Made by a program: the position numbers and the translations under genes. 64,000 nt of DNA from Ceratopteris richardii (lineage: Eukaryota; Streptophyta; Polypodiopsida; Polypodiales; Pteridaceae). The DNA lies in NCBI GenBank assembly GCA_020310875.1, contig CM035444.1, positions 16,320,977 to 16,384,976 of the forward strand, read 5' to 3'. Positions 20,139-30,610 of the stretch are shown here, one piece after another (within the stretch, counting starts at the first letter, position 1; each line of letters starts with the position of its first letter). The notes under the pieces were generated by a model. The model saw only the letters and a program-made list of their open reading frames with translations, was not told the DNA's origin and did not search any database.

Positions 20139-21051
20139 TGTAATTGAAGTGATAGAAGCATCTGGAAGTGATAAGGAATATACTGTACCTTTAAAGGCCA
20201 TTACTAGAGCTCAAATGAAAGAACAAAAAGGAAAACAACCAGAACAGGAACGAGAGAGCAAAAAAATGGTAAGTCCCAAGATTCAAATAGTTGAAGATTC
20301 TGAGGATCCACGTGAGAGTACCCATACCATTAAAGCACAGAAATGGAAGGAAAGAAGAGAAAAACTCAAAGATAAATGGATGAAAAACAAAAGTCAAGAT
20401 AATAAGAAACAAACTAGAAGCATGAAAGAACAAAAAGAATAGGAAATTCAGAAAGAAGTAGAGAAACCAGAATCCATTTTAGCTGATGCAAAATCCGACG
20501 ACCTAGACATGTGGCTGAAAGCTTACCAAGCTAGAATTAAGACTGGACCGAAAGTAGAACAACATGAAAAACTTTACCCACAAGGAGAATTAGAAAAAGA
20601 AAGGCTTGCAATATGTCGAAAGCTTATAGAGGTTGCACAAGCTACCCTAGAAAAGACTATTCCAGCCCTACCAAAGACGAGAATACCAGATAATCAATAT
20701 AAAGAACACGTTGGAGCCTTGGATAAAGAACCTAGAGGGAAGAATGGCAAGCAAGAGCGAATAAGAACTCAGGATGAACTAATGTCGACCATACCTGACC
20801 TAGAGGCAGAATGGCCAAAGGAGTTATGGAATAGAATCCGAGAAGAACAATGGAAGAAAAATGGAGTATCGAAGCCTCCATTTTCAAAGTTTGTTTTTCA
20901 ATGTACGTGGAAAGTTGAAATCGTCTACAATCTCTTGAGGTGTAATATTAATAGTACGTTTGAATGTTTACTAGACATAAACGACTTTTTCCGCCTTCAA
21001 CTCCTCATCTCAAAATTTTGGAGAGCGATTGAGAACATAAGGAATTGTTAA
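20139..21051 (+). pseudogene. Continuation of the gag-like gene, right copy
   Basis: After the frameshift the frame continues INVIEVIEASGSD and a Lys/Glu-rich region to a TAG at 20442 that the left arm also has. A further frame, 20509-20893, starts MWLKAYQARIK and has ELEKERLAI and WPKELWNRIREEQW; I do not recognise it. The shared stop suggests that it predates the inversion. Past 20899 the sequence leaves the repeat. Confidence 0.55.
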
Positions 21052-23026
21052 CTTAAACCACTATTCCATTTGGTTATGGACAATAATATACTATTCCAAT
21101 CTTATACATCAATTCTCCTCTCATTCAAGTACGTTATATCCTATATTATAGTTTGAGAGAATTGAAACATTAGAGTTCATACCTCTCTTCTTCTTAGACT
21201 ACTACTTTGAAGGTAAACAATGGCTCCGAAGATTGTAGAATGTGGACTATCAAGGAGATTGAGTTTGAATTCAGTTGGTAATGATTTTTCATCTTCCCTC
21301 TTCAAAGCATGGAGAGAGGATCTCTATGAAATTCACCCCTACTATAAGATTGCATATCTTCTTCGATGGGCCAATCCTGAAGTCAAAGCAAAAAACAACA
21401 TCAAAATTTCCTTTTGTTCAAAATAGAATTCAAAACTCTTGTCAATTCATGCTCATTGACTGCAATTAAATTTTCTTTTGCTTGGCATATGACAGCTCCA
21501 AATCAAGTTAAAACTATTAACCTTTTTGTTCAACAAGTACTTGGAAGTAAGCTCAAAATACAATCATAAACTTGGTTAGGTTTTCAGGAAGCAATTATCC
21601 CCATCTACTCTTTCAAAGTCAATCATCATCTCATATAAATATTTGCATGCAAGGCACTTACACAAAATCCAAGAAGTACTACTACTTCCACTCATGCATA
21701 AATCTACCACATTTTCCCCGATTTGAATATTATTGAAAGTGATTTTGAGACCACAACCAATTTCTTTCATTTCTTTTCTTCAATCAACTTCTTGGTTTTC
21801 TTTATATTTCTTTATGACATCGTCAACCATTAATGTATTGGATCATAATTTTGTAGCTTCTACTTTTCTAGGTGGAAGAAAGTACAAACTTCCTCCATTT
21901 GTCAATTTTTGTTAATATTCACAACTCTTTTTCTTTATAGGGGAAGAGGCTTAACCCCTATTCATAGAAGAGAATCTAGGGGAATGCATAGGTAGGATAG
22001 GATCTCGATCACATATGCTTATCATGCACAAACATACTCCTGTTGATACAGATTAAACAAATCAATATTGCTACTTGAGTTTCAAATTCAAATTGCCCTA
22101 TCATCCCTTGACTTCATTCATAATGGTTTCAAATAGAATTACAAGCAATTGCATTCCTACTCAAGTAAAAAAGTTTTCACTTGTTAATTGGAGATCCATC
22201 ATGAACTGGTTTTTGAATTTTTCAAAATATGCAATATGAATGCAAAATATTTAGTGTAATGAAAAAGAAATGTGAACAATAGGAAATAAAGAAACAAAAA
22301 TCATTTGATGATATTGGATCATCTTCAAAATTTTCTTCATCCATCAAGTATTGTTTATCATTTCTTCTGTTTCCTACAAAGTATTGTGGGTAGCATCACA
22401 TTTAAGACATGTGCTCTCTCTTTTTGCTTCACAATTTAGTGTGGTGGGTAGAAAGATCTGCAAAAAAGGGATGTTTGCAAGGACTTCCTTTTTGAGGGGT
22501 GCTGGATTTGAACCCACAACCCGCCCATGTAGACAGTCATGGGCTATCAAACATACCATGCATAGTTCTATTTATTAACTTTAGAAACTTTTCTTATTCC
22601 TAATAAGCCAAGAATATCATCCCACATGCTATTCCTCTTGACACTCCCTCAATCATGTGCATGTGAGAATCTACATTTGATCCTCTCTCTTTATCCCCAT
22701 GGCTACTAAAAAATGGGTGATTTCCGTCTATAAGACTTCAAGAAACATGTTCCACAACTGTTCGATGCAGCCATCCTTCAAGAGTTTCTTTACCTAAATG
22801 GAAAAATACCAAAAGAAATCCCTTGGAATCTATGATGGATCGATGATCAAAGGAAAGTGAAGCCTCTATTGGTGAAGCCTTCAAATGAACAAGAACCAAA
22901 AGGGATGTGCTCAAAGGGATCATTATTAAGAATGATTCAAGGAAGTTTCATTTCAATTTTCTCTTTGAATTGCATTATAACTGCACAAATTTCTTCTACT
23001 ACATCATAAGATTGGGCACCCTATTC
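21052..23026. other. Mostly non-coding, AT-rich stretch
   Basis: A 68-codon frame at 21220-21426 (MAPKIVECGLSRRLSLN) has an ATG in fair context but no recognised domain or partner exons, and I do not call it a gene. A tRNA-like block lies at about 22480-22560. The rest shows nothing that I can support. Confidence 0.45.
22480..22560 (-). other. tRNA-derived block (B-box-like)
   Basis: The minus strand carries GGGTTCAAATCC at 22515-22504 after an upstream GTAGACAGTCATGGGC region. The T-arm pairing is poor and no full cloverleaf forms, so it is a SINE head or tRNA relic rather than a working tRNA gene. Confidence 0.4.
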
Positions 23027-23132
23027 ATGCAGCAAGAGAATGAATCTTATTAATTGTGTTTGCATAAGATGAGATGTTTATGCAACAAGAGAATGAATCT
23101 TATTAATTGTGTTTGCATAAGATGAGATGTTT
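23027..23132 (+). repeat. Tandem duplication, 53-bp unit, two copies
   Basis: Copy 1 is 23027-23079 and copy 2 is 23080-23132; they differ by about one base (GCAGC versus GCAAC). Confidence 0.9.
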
Positions 23133-23208
23133 AGAGGAAGCTTAACTTAATATTCTAATGAAGTTATAGTTGTACGCTTATCAAATTAACAATGAATCAT
23201 GCAAATAT

Positions 23209-23436
23209 TGTTGTCATTTTTTGGTAGTGACATGTGTGAACAAACTTAGCACCAATGGGGCACTTTTTTCCCTCTTCAAGAGGTTTTTTTCGGCTTGTAT
23301 ATATGCCTATAACCCTAATGGGGTCACTTATATTTGAAAAGTTCACTTGATAATACAATCAAAATTGTGTTGTTATTCGAGCCTCTTCCTCTTCCTTATG
23401 TTGTTCATGTGCTTCTATTGTTCTCAAACTCCAACA
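23209..23436 (+). repeat. Copia LTR (C/K family), plus orientation
   Basis: It begins TGTTGTCATTTTTTGG and ends CTCCAACA, 228 bp, and shares CACTTTTTTCCCTCTTCAAG and the GTATATATGCC block with the C and K LTRs. A primer site TTGGTATTAGAGT follows at 23438-23450, so it is a 5' LTR. It is clearly more diverged than K. Confidence 0.85.
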
Positions 23437-23648
23437 ATTGGTATTAGAGTAGGTTTTTCCTTTCTTTAGTGCATCTTTGACATCCTTTCGATCACAAGCC
23501 CAGAATTGCATGCAATTGTTGAACATACCCATGGTGATTAGGAGCTCAAAACATCATCTCTTTGTGACATTAAAATTTTGATTTGAGCTTGTTTTGACCT
23601 GCAAAAGGAGTGCCACAATGATTGTGTAGGCAATTTTTTCCTTTTGTG

Positions 23649-23650
<2 letters not shown>
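23437..23650 (+). other. Copia leader fragment after the 23.2-kb LTR
   Basis: It starts with the altered iMet primer site (one substitution in TGGTATCAGAG) and resembles the K leader, including the TTTTGTGTCATA end. It stops at the AT repeat before any gag sequence. Confidence 0.7.

Positions 23651-23739
<89 letters not shown>
23651..23739. repeat. (AT)n microsatellite, about 45 units
   Basis: Uninterrupted AT dinucleotides over 89 bases. It forms the centre between two inverted Copia LTRs. Confidence 0.97.
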
Positions 23740-23744
<5 letters not shown>

Positions 23745-23756
23745 TTCCTTTTTTGC

Positions 23757-23965
23757 AAAAGAACACGAACAACACAAGGAAGAAGAAAAAGCTTGGAGCA
23801 CAAAATGATACAAAATGTATTACCAAATTAATGTATAAAGATAAATCGCCTGTTAGGGTTCTAGGTATATGTACAAGTTGGGGGAAAAAACCTCCTAAAG
23901 AGCGAAAAAAGTGTCAGTGCAGTCCTTAGTGTGTTTACACACATAATTACTTAAATATATCAACA
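23757..23965 (-). repeat. Copia LTR (C/K family), inverted
   Basis: The minus strand begins TGTTGATATATTTAAG at 23965 and runs through AACACACTAAGGACTGC to the GCTTCTTCTTCCTTGTGTTG region near 23770. The LTR's own 3' end is missing. It is oriented opposite to the LTR at 23209-23436, and no TSD flanks the pair. Confidence 0.85.
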
Positions 23966-24215
23966 AGGAAGAGGCCTTGGGTTCAAAACCTCTAGAGCAT
24001 TTTAACTCAAGTTAATGTGAGTTAACTTGAGTCCAGATAGACTTAACTCGAGTAGTGGGTACACCTACCATTAGTGGACTCTGGTGAAAGATGCTAAAGC
24101 AATGGTGGAGATCAGACATGCACTTGTGGGCTCTAGTTACATTTGTGGTCCTCATTGATTCAAGTATATATATAGAGGCATAAGGTTGGGAGGAGAGTCA
24201 TCTCTCTAGTCAGTG
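23966..24215 (+). mobile_element. tRNA-derived SINE-like repeat, copy 2
   Basis: It has the B box GGTTCAAAACC at 23980-23990 followed by CTAGAGCATTTTAACTC. It then resembles 17480-17690 (ACTCGAGTAGTGG, ACACCTACCATTAG, GATGCTAAAG). The 5' end with the A box is missing at the junction with the inverted Copia LTR. Confidence 0.6.
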
Positions 24216-26431
24216 GTGGTCTTAATAGTCTATATCAATACATATATATTATATCAAGTACATTAGGCTCAAAACTTTATCAAGCTTGATATTAGGTCAA
24301 GATAATGTTAGATTAGAATTAGGCTAACGGATGTTCCTATATTTGGTTTTATGACTAGATATGGGCACTAAGAGTTTTTGGGAGGGTAGAACCAAAGCTC
24401 TTCAATAAGAACTCTTAGAGACAAAACAAGAGCAACATACTTATTATGTAAACATAAACCAATTTTTTTCTAAAAACACCTAAATACACAATCTAGACGC
24501 TCAAATAAAAGATCTATACGAGTTACAAGTAGTTTACAAAACCTTGTACCTAAATAAGTCTAAAACTAATCTTTATGGAGGGTGACAAGGAACTATGAGC
24601 CTAGAAGACAATCTATTTATCAAAATTTTTGAAATTATATCTCAAAAAAAGCATTTAAAAAATAAGGAGAAAAACAAAGTAGATGTTTTGGACAAAGTAT
24701 GCTACCAAAATCTCTATATGCGCAACTAATTATTCCAACCAAAAAATCATCTTGTCTTTTATGTTCATAAAAGAACATCAACCTCTAAATTAATAGAGTA
24801 TAAGATAACTTGCAATTTTTAATTACACCTACAAAACTTTAATCAAAGCACGATGCAAAAGTATTACAAATCAAAAGGATAGCTATTTTAATGGACATAA
24901 AAATCATCACCCGAATGTAGGTGTTGGCTGCCTAAAAACTGAGATTCATGTTAATATTTTAGCACATGAATGATAAACTTAGGTAGATAGAAAGTGCTTA
25001 TGTACTGTAATTACAAACATATATGTCTGGAAAAATCATTATATGGCTAGAAATAGTGTATGGATGAGAGAAACAATTCAAAAATAGAGCTGAAGTTGAA
25101 TAATAATTAAGTAGATCAAAAGATGGGCTGAGAGCTAATGACAAGAAGGATGTACAAGATGATGATATGGTCCGACTAATACAAAAAAATTTATACTCAC
25201 AACTCATATAGTACCAAAGCAAGCATGCGTAAGGGAAGATGTAGTTAAGAAGAGGTTTAGACTGAAGATAGAACTCCAAAGAAACCTCTCACAAAGGGTG
25301 TGAGATTCCTCCAATATTATGAGCATATTCTACTCTAAGTCTTCCAAGTCCTCCAAGAGAATAAGACAATCTTAGTTCCCCTTCAACCAAGCTCCAACAC
25401 CAAGATCCAACAAAGAGAGTTCCTCTATATGAGTGTAAGAGAAGAACTCCACCTTGGGCTGTGCATTTGAGTGATAGTTACTATGTCTTTATATAAGAAG
25501 AGGATCGAATAACTTTCCAATAAAAGCATAAAGCAAAAACAATGATGAGGTTATTGTTATGGGATGACAATTTTCAAGAAAAAACCATTCTTTACCTAAT
25601 CCTACAATTGATCTATGATACAATCTAATGATCATATCCATGATATATACAATGAATTTGGTATATCTAACCTAAAATATATATAATCACAGTTACCAAA
25701 TGATCTTAACACCAACTAGTAAGATAGATAGCAGAGTCATGTGTCAAGTATCAAAAAGCTTTTGAGATACAAGATCATTTACACAAGCCACCATCCTAGT
25801 ATGGGGTCTATCAATGATAACAAAAAACAAGGCAGGGGAGTTGTTAGCAGATAACTACAAAAGCATTAAGAAGTAATTAGGGACAACCAAGGAAATGCAA
25901 AATATGGATGGGAAGGTCCTAAAAGAGATCTTCATAGTTTTCTTTTATTTTTAGGTCAATTTTGTACATAAACTCCTCCTCAAACGTATTTCCAAGTCTA
26001 ACAAACTCCAAAATGTAAAGCCAAATGATTTGTGAATCCTTTATAGAGATAGGATTTTGGTCCTTAATTTTTACGCAGTTTTAAGATGGTAAAACAAAGG
26101 TGTTTTTAGCTTTCCATATCGCCTTTAAGTTTAGGTAGTCATTTTAGTGTGAATAAAGGCTATTGTAAAGGGTATAAAAGACAATTCCATGAGTTGTAAG
26201 CAATTTGAACTTCAATTTGCAAGAAGTAAGCTCAAAAAATGCGTGATCAATCTTCTTTATATGTTTTCGAACCTATTTTCTCTTGTCCTCATGCATCTAA
26301 GAGTGGATTGTGATAACCCACCCCCTTGTCCACCTTTAGAAGTGATTTTATCTTGTTTTTTTGTATGTTTCATCACGAGATTGTGAGTTTTCTCTCCATT
26401 GCTCACCAGATCTTGTTTTGTGTCTTGATAT
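24216..26431. other. Non-coding, AT-rich stretch
   Basis: No ORF with a recognisable domain and no LTR pair. A CTCCAAG/CCAACACCAAGATCC region near 25320-25450 resembles plant LTR or intron sequence, but I could not pair it with anything. A 93-codon minus frame at 24998-25279 looks random. Confidence 0.45.
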
Positions 26432-26506
26432 GCTTTGTAGAAAAGCCAAATACATGGATTGACTTTGTAGAATGGTCAAATACATTGATTGGCTTTGTAG
26501 AGTTAT
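26432..26506 (+). repeat. Tandem repeat, 30-bp unit, 2.5 copies
   Basis: The unit CTTTGTAGAA-GGTCAAATACATTGATTGG recurs at 26432, 26461 and partly at 26491, with a few differences. Confidence 0.8.
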
Positions 26507-27232
26507 CCATCATGCTTGACATCGATAAGGCATTGTTGTTGTGAATGTGTATGTCAGGAATTGCTTGATTGATGTGTGTGTGTCTCTCCTTCCATCCATA
26601 TATACCCTCTTGTACTCTAAAAATAACAATGTTTTGGAATAGTCTAGTGTCAACATGTGGCCATCATGCAACACTCATCCTCATTACTATCAAGTACCTT
26701 TAGGCTATCCCCCGAGTTTGAGAGCTTGGCTAACTTGTCCTTGTCCCTCACACACATGGACTGATCCCTATGGACTAATGTCATGATCCCTGTGGATCAA
26801 TGTCTGACACTATAGCACTATTGTTAGAAATGTTTAGAAAAGATCTGGAGGTCCCCTCCTTTTGTAGGTTGTCAAGGGTGGTTATGCTTAATTATGTAAG
26901 TGATGCTACCATTAGCACATTTGGGTGCTAGGACAATAAGATCAAACATATAAATATTTTGAAGTTGTGCAAAAGCAATAATGATGTGTAGAATCTTTAA
27001 GTTCTACATCTATGTTTGATTGTTTCTAAGGTACATAACCTTTGGAGGTGGATTAGAGTTGTCCAAGAAATCACATAGTTGATATTGTACTACATTTAGA
27101 GAAAGAACATAGAATTCTCATCTCTAAAACATGTTTGAGGTGTACTTTTTTGGTTATGATTTATAATGTAAAAGGACCATATCACTTTGTCTACATGTGA
27201 ACTCCCTCTTCACAAAGGGTAGTGGAAGTGCA
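26507..27232. other. Non-coding spacer
   Basis: AT-rich, with a short repeated phrase about ATCCCT-TGGA-TAATGTC near 26765-26805. Nothing else is supported. Confidence 0.4.
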
Positions 27233-27400
27233 TTTTTTTTTTGAGAACGATAGGAATTGAAAATACACTCACACACCCAACATATGGTACAAAGGACTTA
27301 GAGATACACTCCTTAGAGTTGAGGCATCCAACCCTGAGCGGGACTCAACCTTGGATATTTGCCTAAAAGAACAAGGCACAACTGCTAAACCATGTCCACT
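27233..27400 (-). mobile_element. SINE (tRNA head), minus copy
   Basis: Read on the minus strand from about 27400 it has TGGTTTAGCAG (A-box-like), GTGCCTTGT, TAGGCAAAT, the B-box-like GGTTGAGTCCC, CGCTCAGGGTTGGATGCCTC and a body ending GTTGGGTGTGTGAG. It ends in a T run at 27233-27242 on the plus strand, which is the poly-A tail. It matches the plus copy at 27517-27683 block by block. Confidence 0.85.
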
Positions 27401-27516
27401 CGATAATGAAAGTGGTTTCTTTAGATGGCAACTCATGGTACATTTTGATCAAAATTGTATCGACCCCTCTCATCTTCTATTGGTTTACATATTTCAAAAA
27501 AGAAACCTCTCATCCA

Positions 27517-27683
27517 GTGGGTGTGGTTTAGGGGATGTGCCTTGTACTCCTAGGCAAATGGCCGGGGTTCAAGTCCCGCCCGGGGCTGGATGCCTCAGAG
27601 TTTCCCAAGATGGGTGCCTCTACCTTACGAGGTCGGGTGTGTGTCTTTCCAAATTCATTGGACTCTCAAAAAGAAAAAAAAAA
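27517..27683 (+). mobile_element. SINE (tRNA head), plus copy
   Basis: A box TGGTTTAGGGG at 27524-27534 and a perfect B box GGTTCAAGTCC at 27566-27576, then a body with GCTGGATGCCTCAGAG and GGTCGGGTGTGTG, and an A-rich tail (27668-27683). Its head faces the head of the minus copy 117 bp away. It lies about 190 bp upstream of the host gene's start codon, so it could affect its promoter. Confidence 0.88.
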
Positions 27684-27871
27684 CCTTCTCATTATTATGA
27701 CGAAAGATGACATGAATCGTGTATATAATTTTTGTCATGAGTGCAGAGTTTAGGGACCTTTTGGTAAATCAAGTCACATCCATATTGTGGTTATAATTAA
27801 CCCCTTTCTTCCAGACTGCTGATCTACTTGCATTGCGTGGAGTGCGAGGGGTTAGGGTTTAAGGCTCCGTG
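27684..27871 (+). promoter_or_regulatory. Upstream region of the S1-like gene with telo-box
   Basis: TTAGGGTTT at 27852-27860 is the reverse complement of the plant telo-box AAACCCTAA, which is common just upstream of translation and organelle-biogenesis genes. It is 12 bases before the start codon, so it sits in or near the 5' UTR. No clear TATA box is seen at the expected distance. Confidence 0.55.
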
Positions 27872-28417
27872 ATGAGGACCGCAGCTCTGCTCCGACCTTC
27901 ATCGAGGCTCCTCCGACGGCTCGCAGTAACAACTGTAGTCGCTAAAGAGGGCGCATTAGAGGCCAGCACGGTCGTTCATGGACGACCTGCGAACAGGTTC
28001 CAGACTCAATTGGGGGGTGTACGCTCTCTTCGGAGAGAGCCCATATCCCAAGCGCAGGTACAAGCAGAGATGGAGGAGGAAGCGAAGAACATAGATCTTG
28101 CTCCCCATAAGCTCCTGCAGAAGGGTGATCCTGGCACCCAGCAGGCAATAATTAAGGATGTCATTCCAGTTGGCTACTTTGTGACCATGCCCAGTGGTAA
28201 GGAGGCGTATCTTCCGGCTCAGGATCTGGGCTTTACAGGAGGCCTCGCCATCCTTGAACGCCTATTCAAAGTAGGTCAAGAGATTACTGTTCGCGTGGCG
28301 TCCATAGGCGGCGGTGGACGGGAAATTCTTTCAATCAAGAAGCCGGAACATGCTCCACCGGAGAGAAAGTTTACCGTGAGCGCCAGCACTAGTAATCGGT
28401 ATGGCTCTAGGTACTGA
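27872..28417 (+). CDS. Predicted organelle-targeted S1/OB-fold-like domain protein
   Basis: This is the one convincing cellular gene. The single open exon encodes 181 residues; I choose the ATG at 27872 although the frame is open from the GTG before it. Residues 1-45 are rich in Arg, Ser, Ala and Leu and nearly free of acidic residues at first (RPSSRLLRRLAVTT), as in a mitochondrial or plastid presequence. Residues about 91-156 look like an S1/OB-fold RNA-binding domain: a strand IIKDVIPVGYFVTM, the turn GKEAYLPAQDL, LFKVGQEITVRV, and a last strand EILSIKKP. The tail is Ser/Arg/Tyr rich. GC content and codon use are richer than in the surrounding DNA. By analogy it may act in organellar translation or RNA handling, but this is inference. 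The stop is a plain TGA; further exons are not needed but not excluded. Confidence 0.75.
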   Translation: MRTAALLRPSSRLLRRLAVTTVVAKEGALEASTVVHGRPANRFQTQLGGVRSLRREPISQAQVQAEMEEEAKNIDLAPHKLLQKGDPGTQQAIIKDVIPVGYFVTMPSGKEAYLPAQDLGFTGGLAILERLFKVGQEITVRVASIGGGGREILSIKKPEHAPPERKFTVSASTSNRYGSRY

Positions 28418-30050
28418 TTTCGTGTCTTACGGTGATAATAGGTAAATGGCAAGACCCTCAAACCCTTGATTTGGTTCATACTTATCTTGATTTGTCCTTT
28501 TGATAGTTCCAACCGCATAGAGCGAGAGCATTAGGGAAACCCTATCTTCGTTTACAATATGAACATCGATCAGGAGGCCTGGTGTTCTCGACGGACTCGT
28601 TAAGATGTGTTAATGGCATGCGTTGTAAAGCTGTTAGATTGAGACGATGTCCATGCTTGTATGTATTGATGTGGAAGCTAGTCTTTTGTGCCGTTGCATA
28701 TTTCTGGTTATGTCTCGTGTCTCGATGTGTAACCATTTATAGGCCAGATTTAACTGCATTACTTGCCAAATGACTCTCCTTCTTTTTAACGTCGTTCTAG
28801 TATGATGTCTTTGTACTCTATTCCTCATGGGCTCAATGTAAGATCATCACATGATAATGATGTAACTGAGAAATCCACTGTAGTTATGTACGTGTTTTAA
28901 TGTCAATGTTCAGTCTTACCAAAGGTATGATAAGAATATATTTGATTAACGAAGTCAGTGATCTTTGATCAAAGGTCACAGAATGTGCTCAAAGTGTTGG
29001 ATTCCTTTCTGTATGACTAGCTGGTTTCCTCATTGTGCAATCCCTGACAGTTAAATTTGACGCTGTTTCATATGTTTAGTTACGGTGTTAAATTGTAAGA
29101 TTTCTTGGTTATCTGTGATTTTCATATGTAAGGTTGAGATAAGAAGTCTAATATCTTATCATTATGGCACATAGCTAGTTCTTATTTATAAATGTCTTTT
29201 GCCACTACTATATTTGCATGCTATTTCAATTTATTGACTTTGGGAATCCGGTGCAACTATTTTATTGTGACAAGTTGGATCTATTGTAGTTTTGGCCCTT
29301 CCAAGCTGAATTTGTTTCATTCATCGAGTATGTTGTAAGAGTGTACCATGTGTTTTCATTCAGTTTAGATCAGCTTTGTCATACTGAAGTTTGCTATGAA
29401 TATGATCTGTAGCATACTCATTTACCAGGTTTGAATCATTAGTAACGTGATTGATTGGATTTTTGAAGTTTTTACATGTTTGTAGGATTTTTTGAAGTAA
29501 AAATTTGCTTTGTGAATATGTGGAGTAGTCATTGGCAAAGGAGCCTTTTATTAGACATCGTTATTTCTAAATTCCAGTAAACAAGCACAGGGGGTTTGTG
29601 CAATCAGACTTTCTGCATGATTTCAAGTATGTGAAGTGGTGAGATTATTCCTGGCTCATATTCACATGTTCGGTATTCATTGAAGGATATGAGCGGAACC
29701 ATGAAGGATACAATGAGTTGAATCATGTTTGGTATCTATACTCGTACATAAATTGTATGGCTGTTTGTCTATTCATTGAAGGATACTATGAACCCAAACA
29801 TGTTCAGCATTTGTCCTCTTAATATGTTTTTGAGCATTCATTTGATTTATCAATAGCCAGATGTTCAGTGGATGTGCACATCTGAATCCCAATGCTCTAG
29901 AGAACATCGTGCCCCCTTGTGATAGATTTGGGGTCATGATCTTATGGATGTGTCTACCAATCAACTTTGAAAACTTTACATCACATAATTGATGTCTGAT
30001 GGTGCATTTGTGATCACCTTATGTATCTGCAGTCTCATGATGGAAGGTGA
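28418..30050. other. 3' flank of the S1-like gene, non-coding
   Basis: The first 300 to 500 bases probably hold the 3' UTR. No second exon with a domain is visible. A near-perfect palindrome around GATCTTTGATCAAAGGTCAC lies at about 28959-28980. No retroelement coding is seen. Confidence 0.45.
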
Positions 30051-30136
30051 GATGATACATGGTGCATTATACACTATTGCATTATACACTGTTGATGATA
30101 CATGGTGCATTATACACTATTGGATTATACACTATT
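30051..30136 (+). repeat. Tandem duplication, 43-bp unit
   Basis: The unit starting GATGATACATGGTGCATTAT occurs at 30051 and 30094 with two or three differences; each unit also has an internal ATTATACACT repeat. Confidence 0.88.
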
Positions 30137-30395
30137 GATGATGACTCTTTTGGTTCTACAACTCATGATTTTGCAGCGGATCATGTTATTGCTCTTGCTT
30201 CTCTAGCTATTACCTATCTATGTATCTTCTAAAAAAATTTTAACGTACTCCTGATATATTGATGATACACCTGTCTCTTTTGGTTCTACAACTTTGTAAC
30301 TGAATGATTTTACAACGGATTATGTTATTGCCCTAGACTTCATTCGCTATTACCTATCTATGTATCTTTAAAATTTTTTTAATATACCCCTCATG
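30137..30395 (+). repeat. Diverged duplication of a segment of about 115 bp
   Basis: The blocks CTCTTTTGGTTCTACAACT, GATTTT-CA-CGGAT-ATGTTATTGC and CTATTACCTATCTATGTATC appear in the same order at about 30144-30235 and 30277-30372. Confidence 0.85.
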
Positions 30396-30434
30396 CTTTG
30401 TGTTTGCATGGTCGCTTTTTCCATAATAGCTTCT

Positions 30435-30610
30435 AAGTCTTCAGTGGGCTACATTGAATATAGTTTTGGGTCTTTCTTTTTGATGTATTTGGATAAGAAT
30501 CAAGTTTTCATTGGGCTGCATGAAATATAGTTTTGGGTCTTTCTTTTTGATGTATTTGGATTAGAATCAAGTTCTCATTGGGCTGCATTAAATATAGTTT
30601 TGGGTCTTCT
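30435..30610 (+). repeat. Tandem repeat, 67-bp unit, about 2.6 copies
   Basis: GGGCT-CAT-AATATAGTTTTGGGTCTT followed by TTTTGATGTATTTGGAT recurs with period 67 (GGGCT at 30446, 30513 and 30580). Confidence 0.9.

Larger units (their letters stand above)
18006..20899. repeat. Large inverted repeat of a gag-like gene
   Basis: The left arm (18006-19282) is the reverse complement of the right arm (19648-20899). The arms differ by scattered substitutions, a 26-bp indel (present near 18448-18473, absent from the right arm) and a 1-nt insertion in the right arm near 20117. The spacer of about 365 bp belongs to the 5' part of the right-hand gene copy. A transcript through both arms would fold into a hairpin of about 1.25 kb. 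Confidence 0.93.

Noticed and set aside
21220..21426. A small gene starting MAPKIVECGLSRRL
   Set aside because: The start context is fair, but the frame is short, has no recognised domain, and lies in AT-rich DNA without other exons. It is as likely to be chance.
22480..22560. A working tRNA gene on the minus strand
   Set aside because: The B-box-like block is good, but the T stem pairs poorly and I could not form acceptor and anticodon stems. It is kept only as a tRNA-derived relic.
23554..23831. Three overlapping frames of Tyr-Ile repeats
   Set aside because: They are translations of the (AT)45 microsatellite on both strands and have no gene meaning.
27351..27753. A protein-coding gene in two overlapping plus frames
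   Set aside because: The frames coincide with the head-to-head SINE pair and their tRNA-like heads; no protein family is seen.
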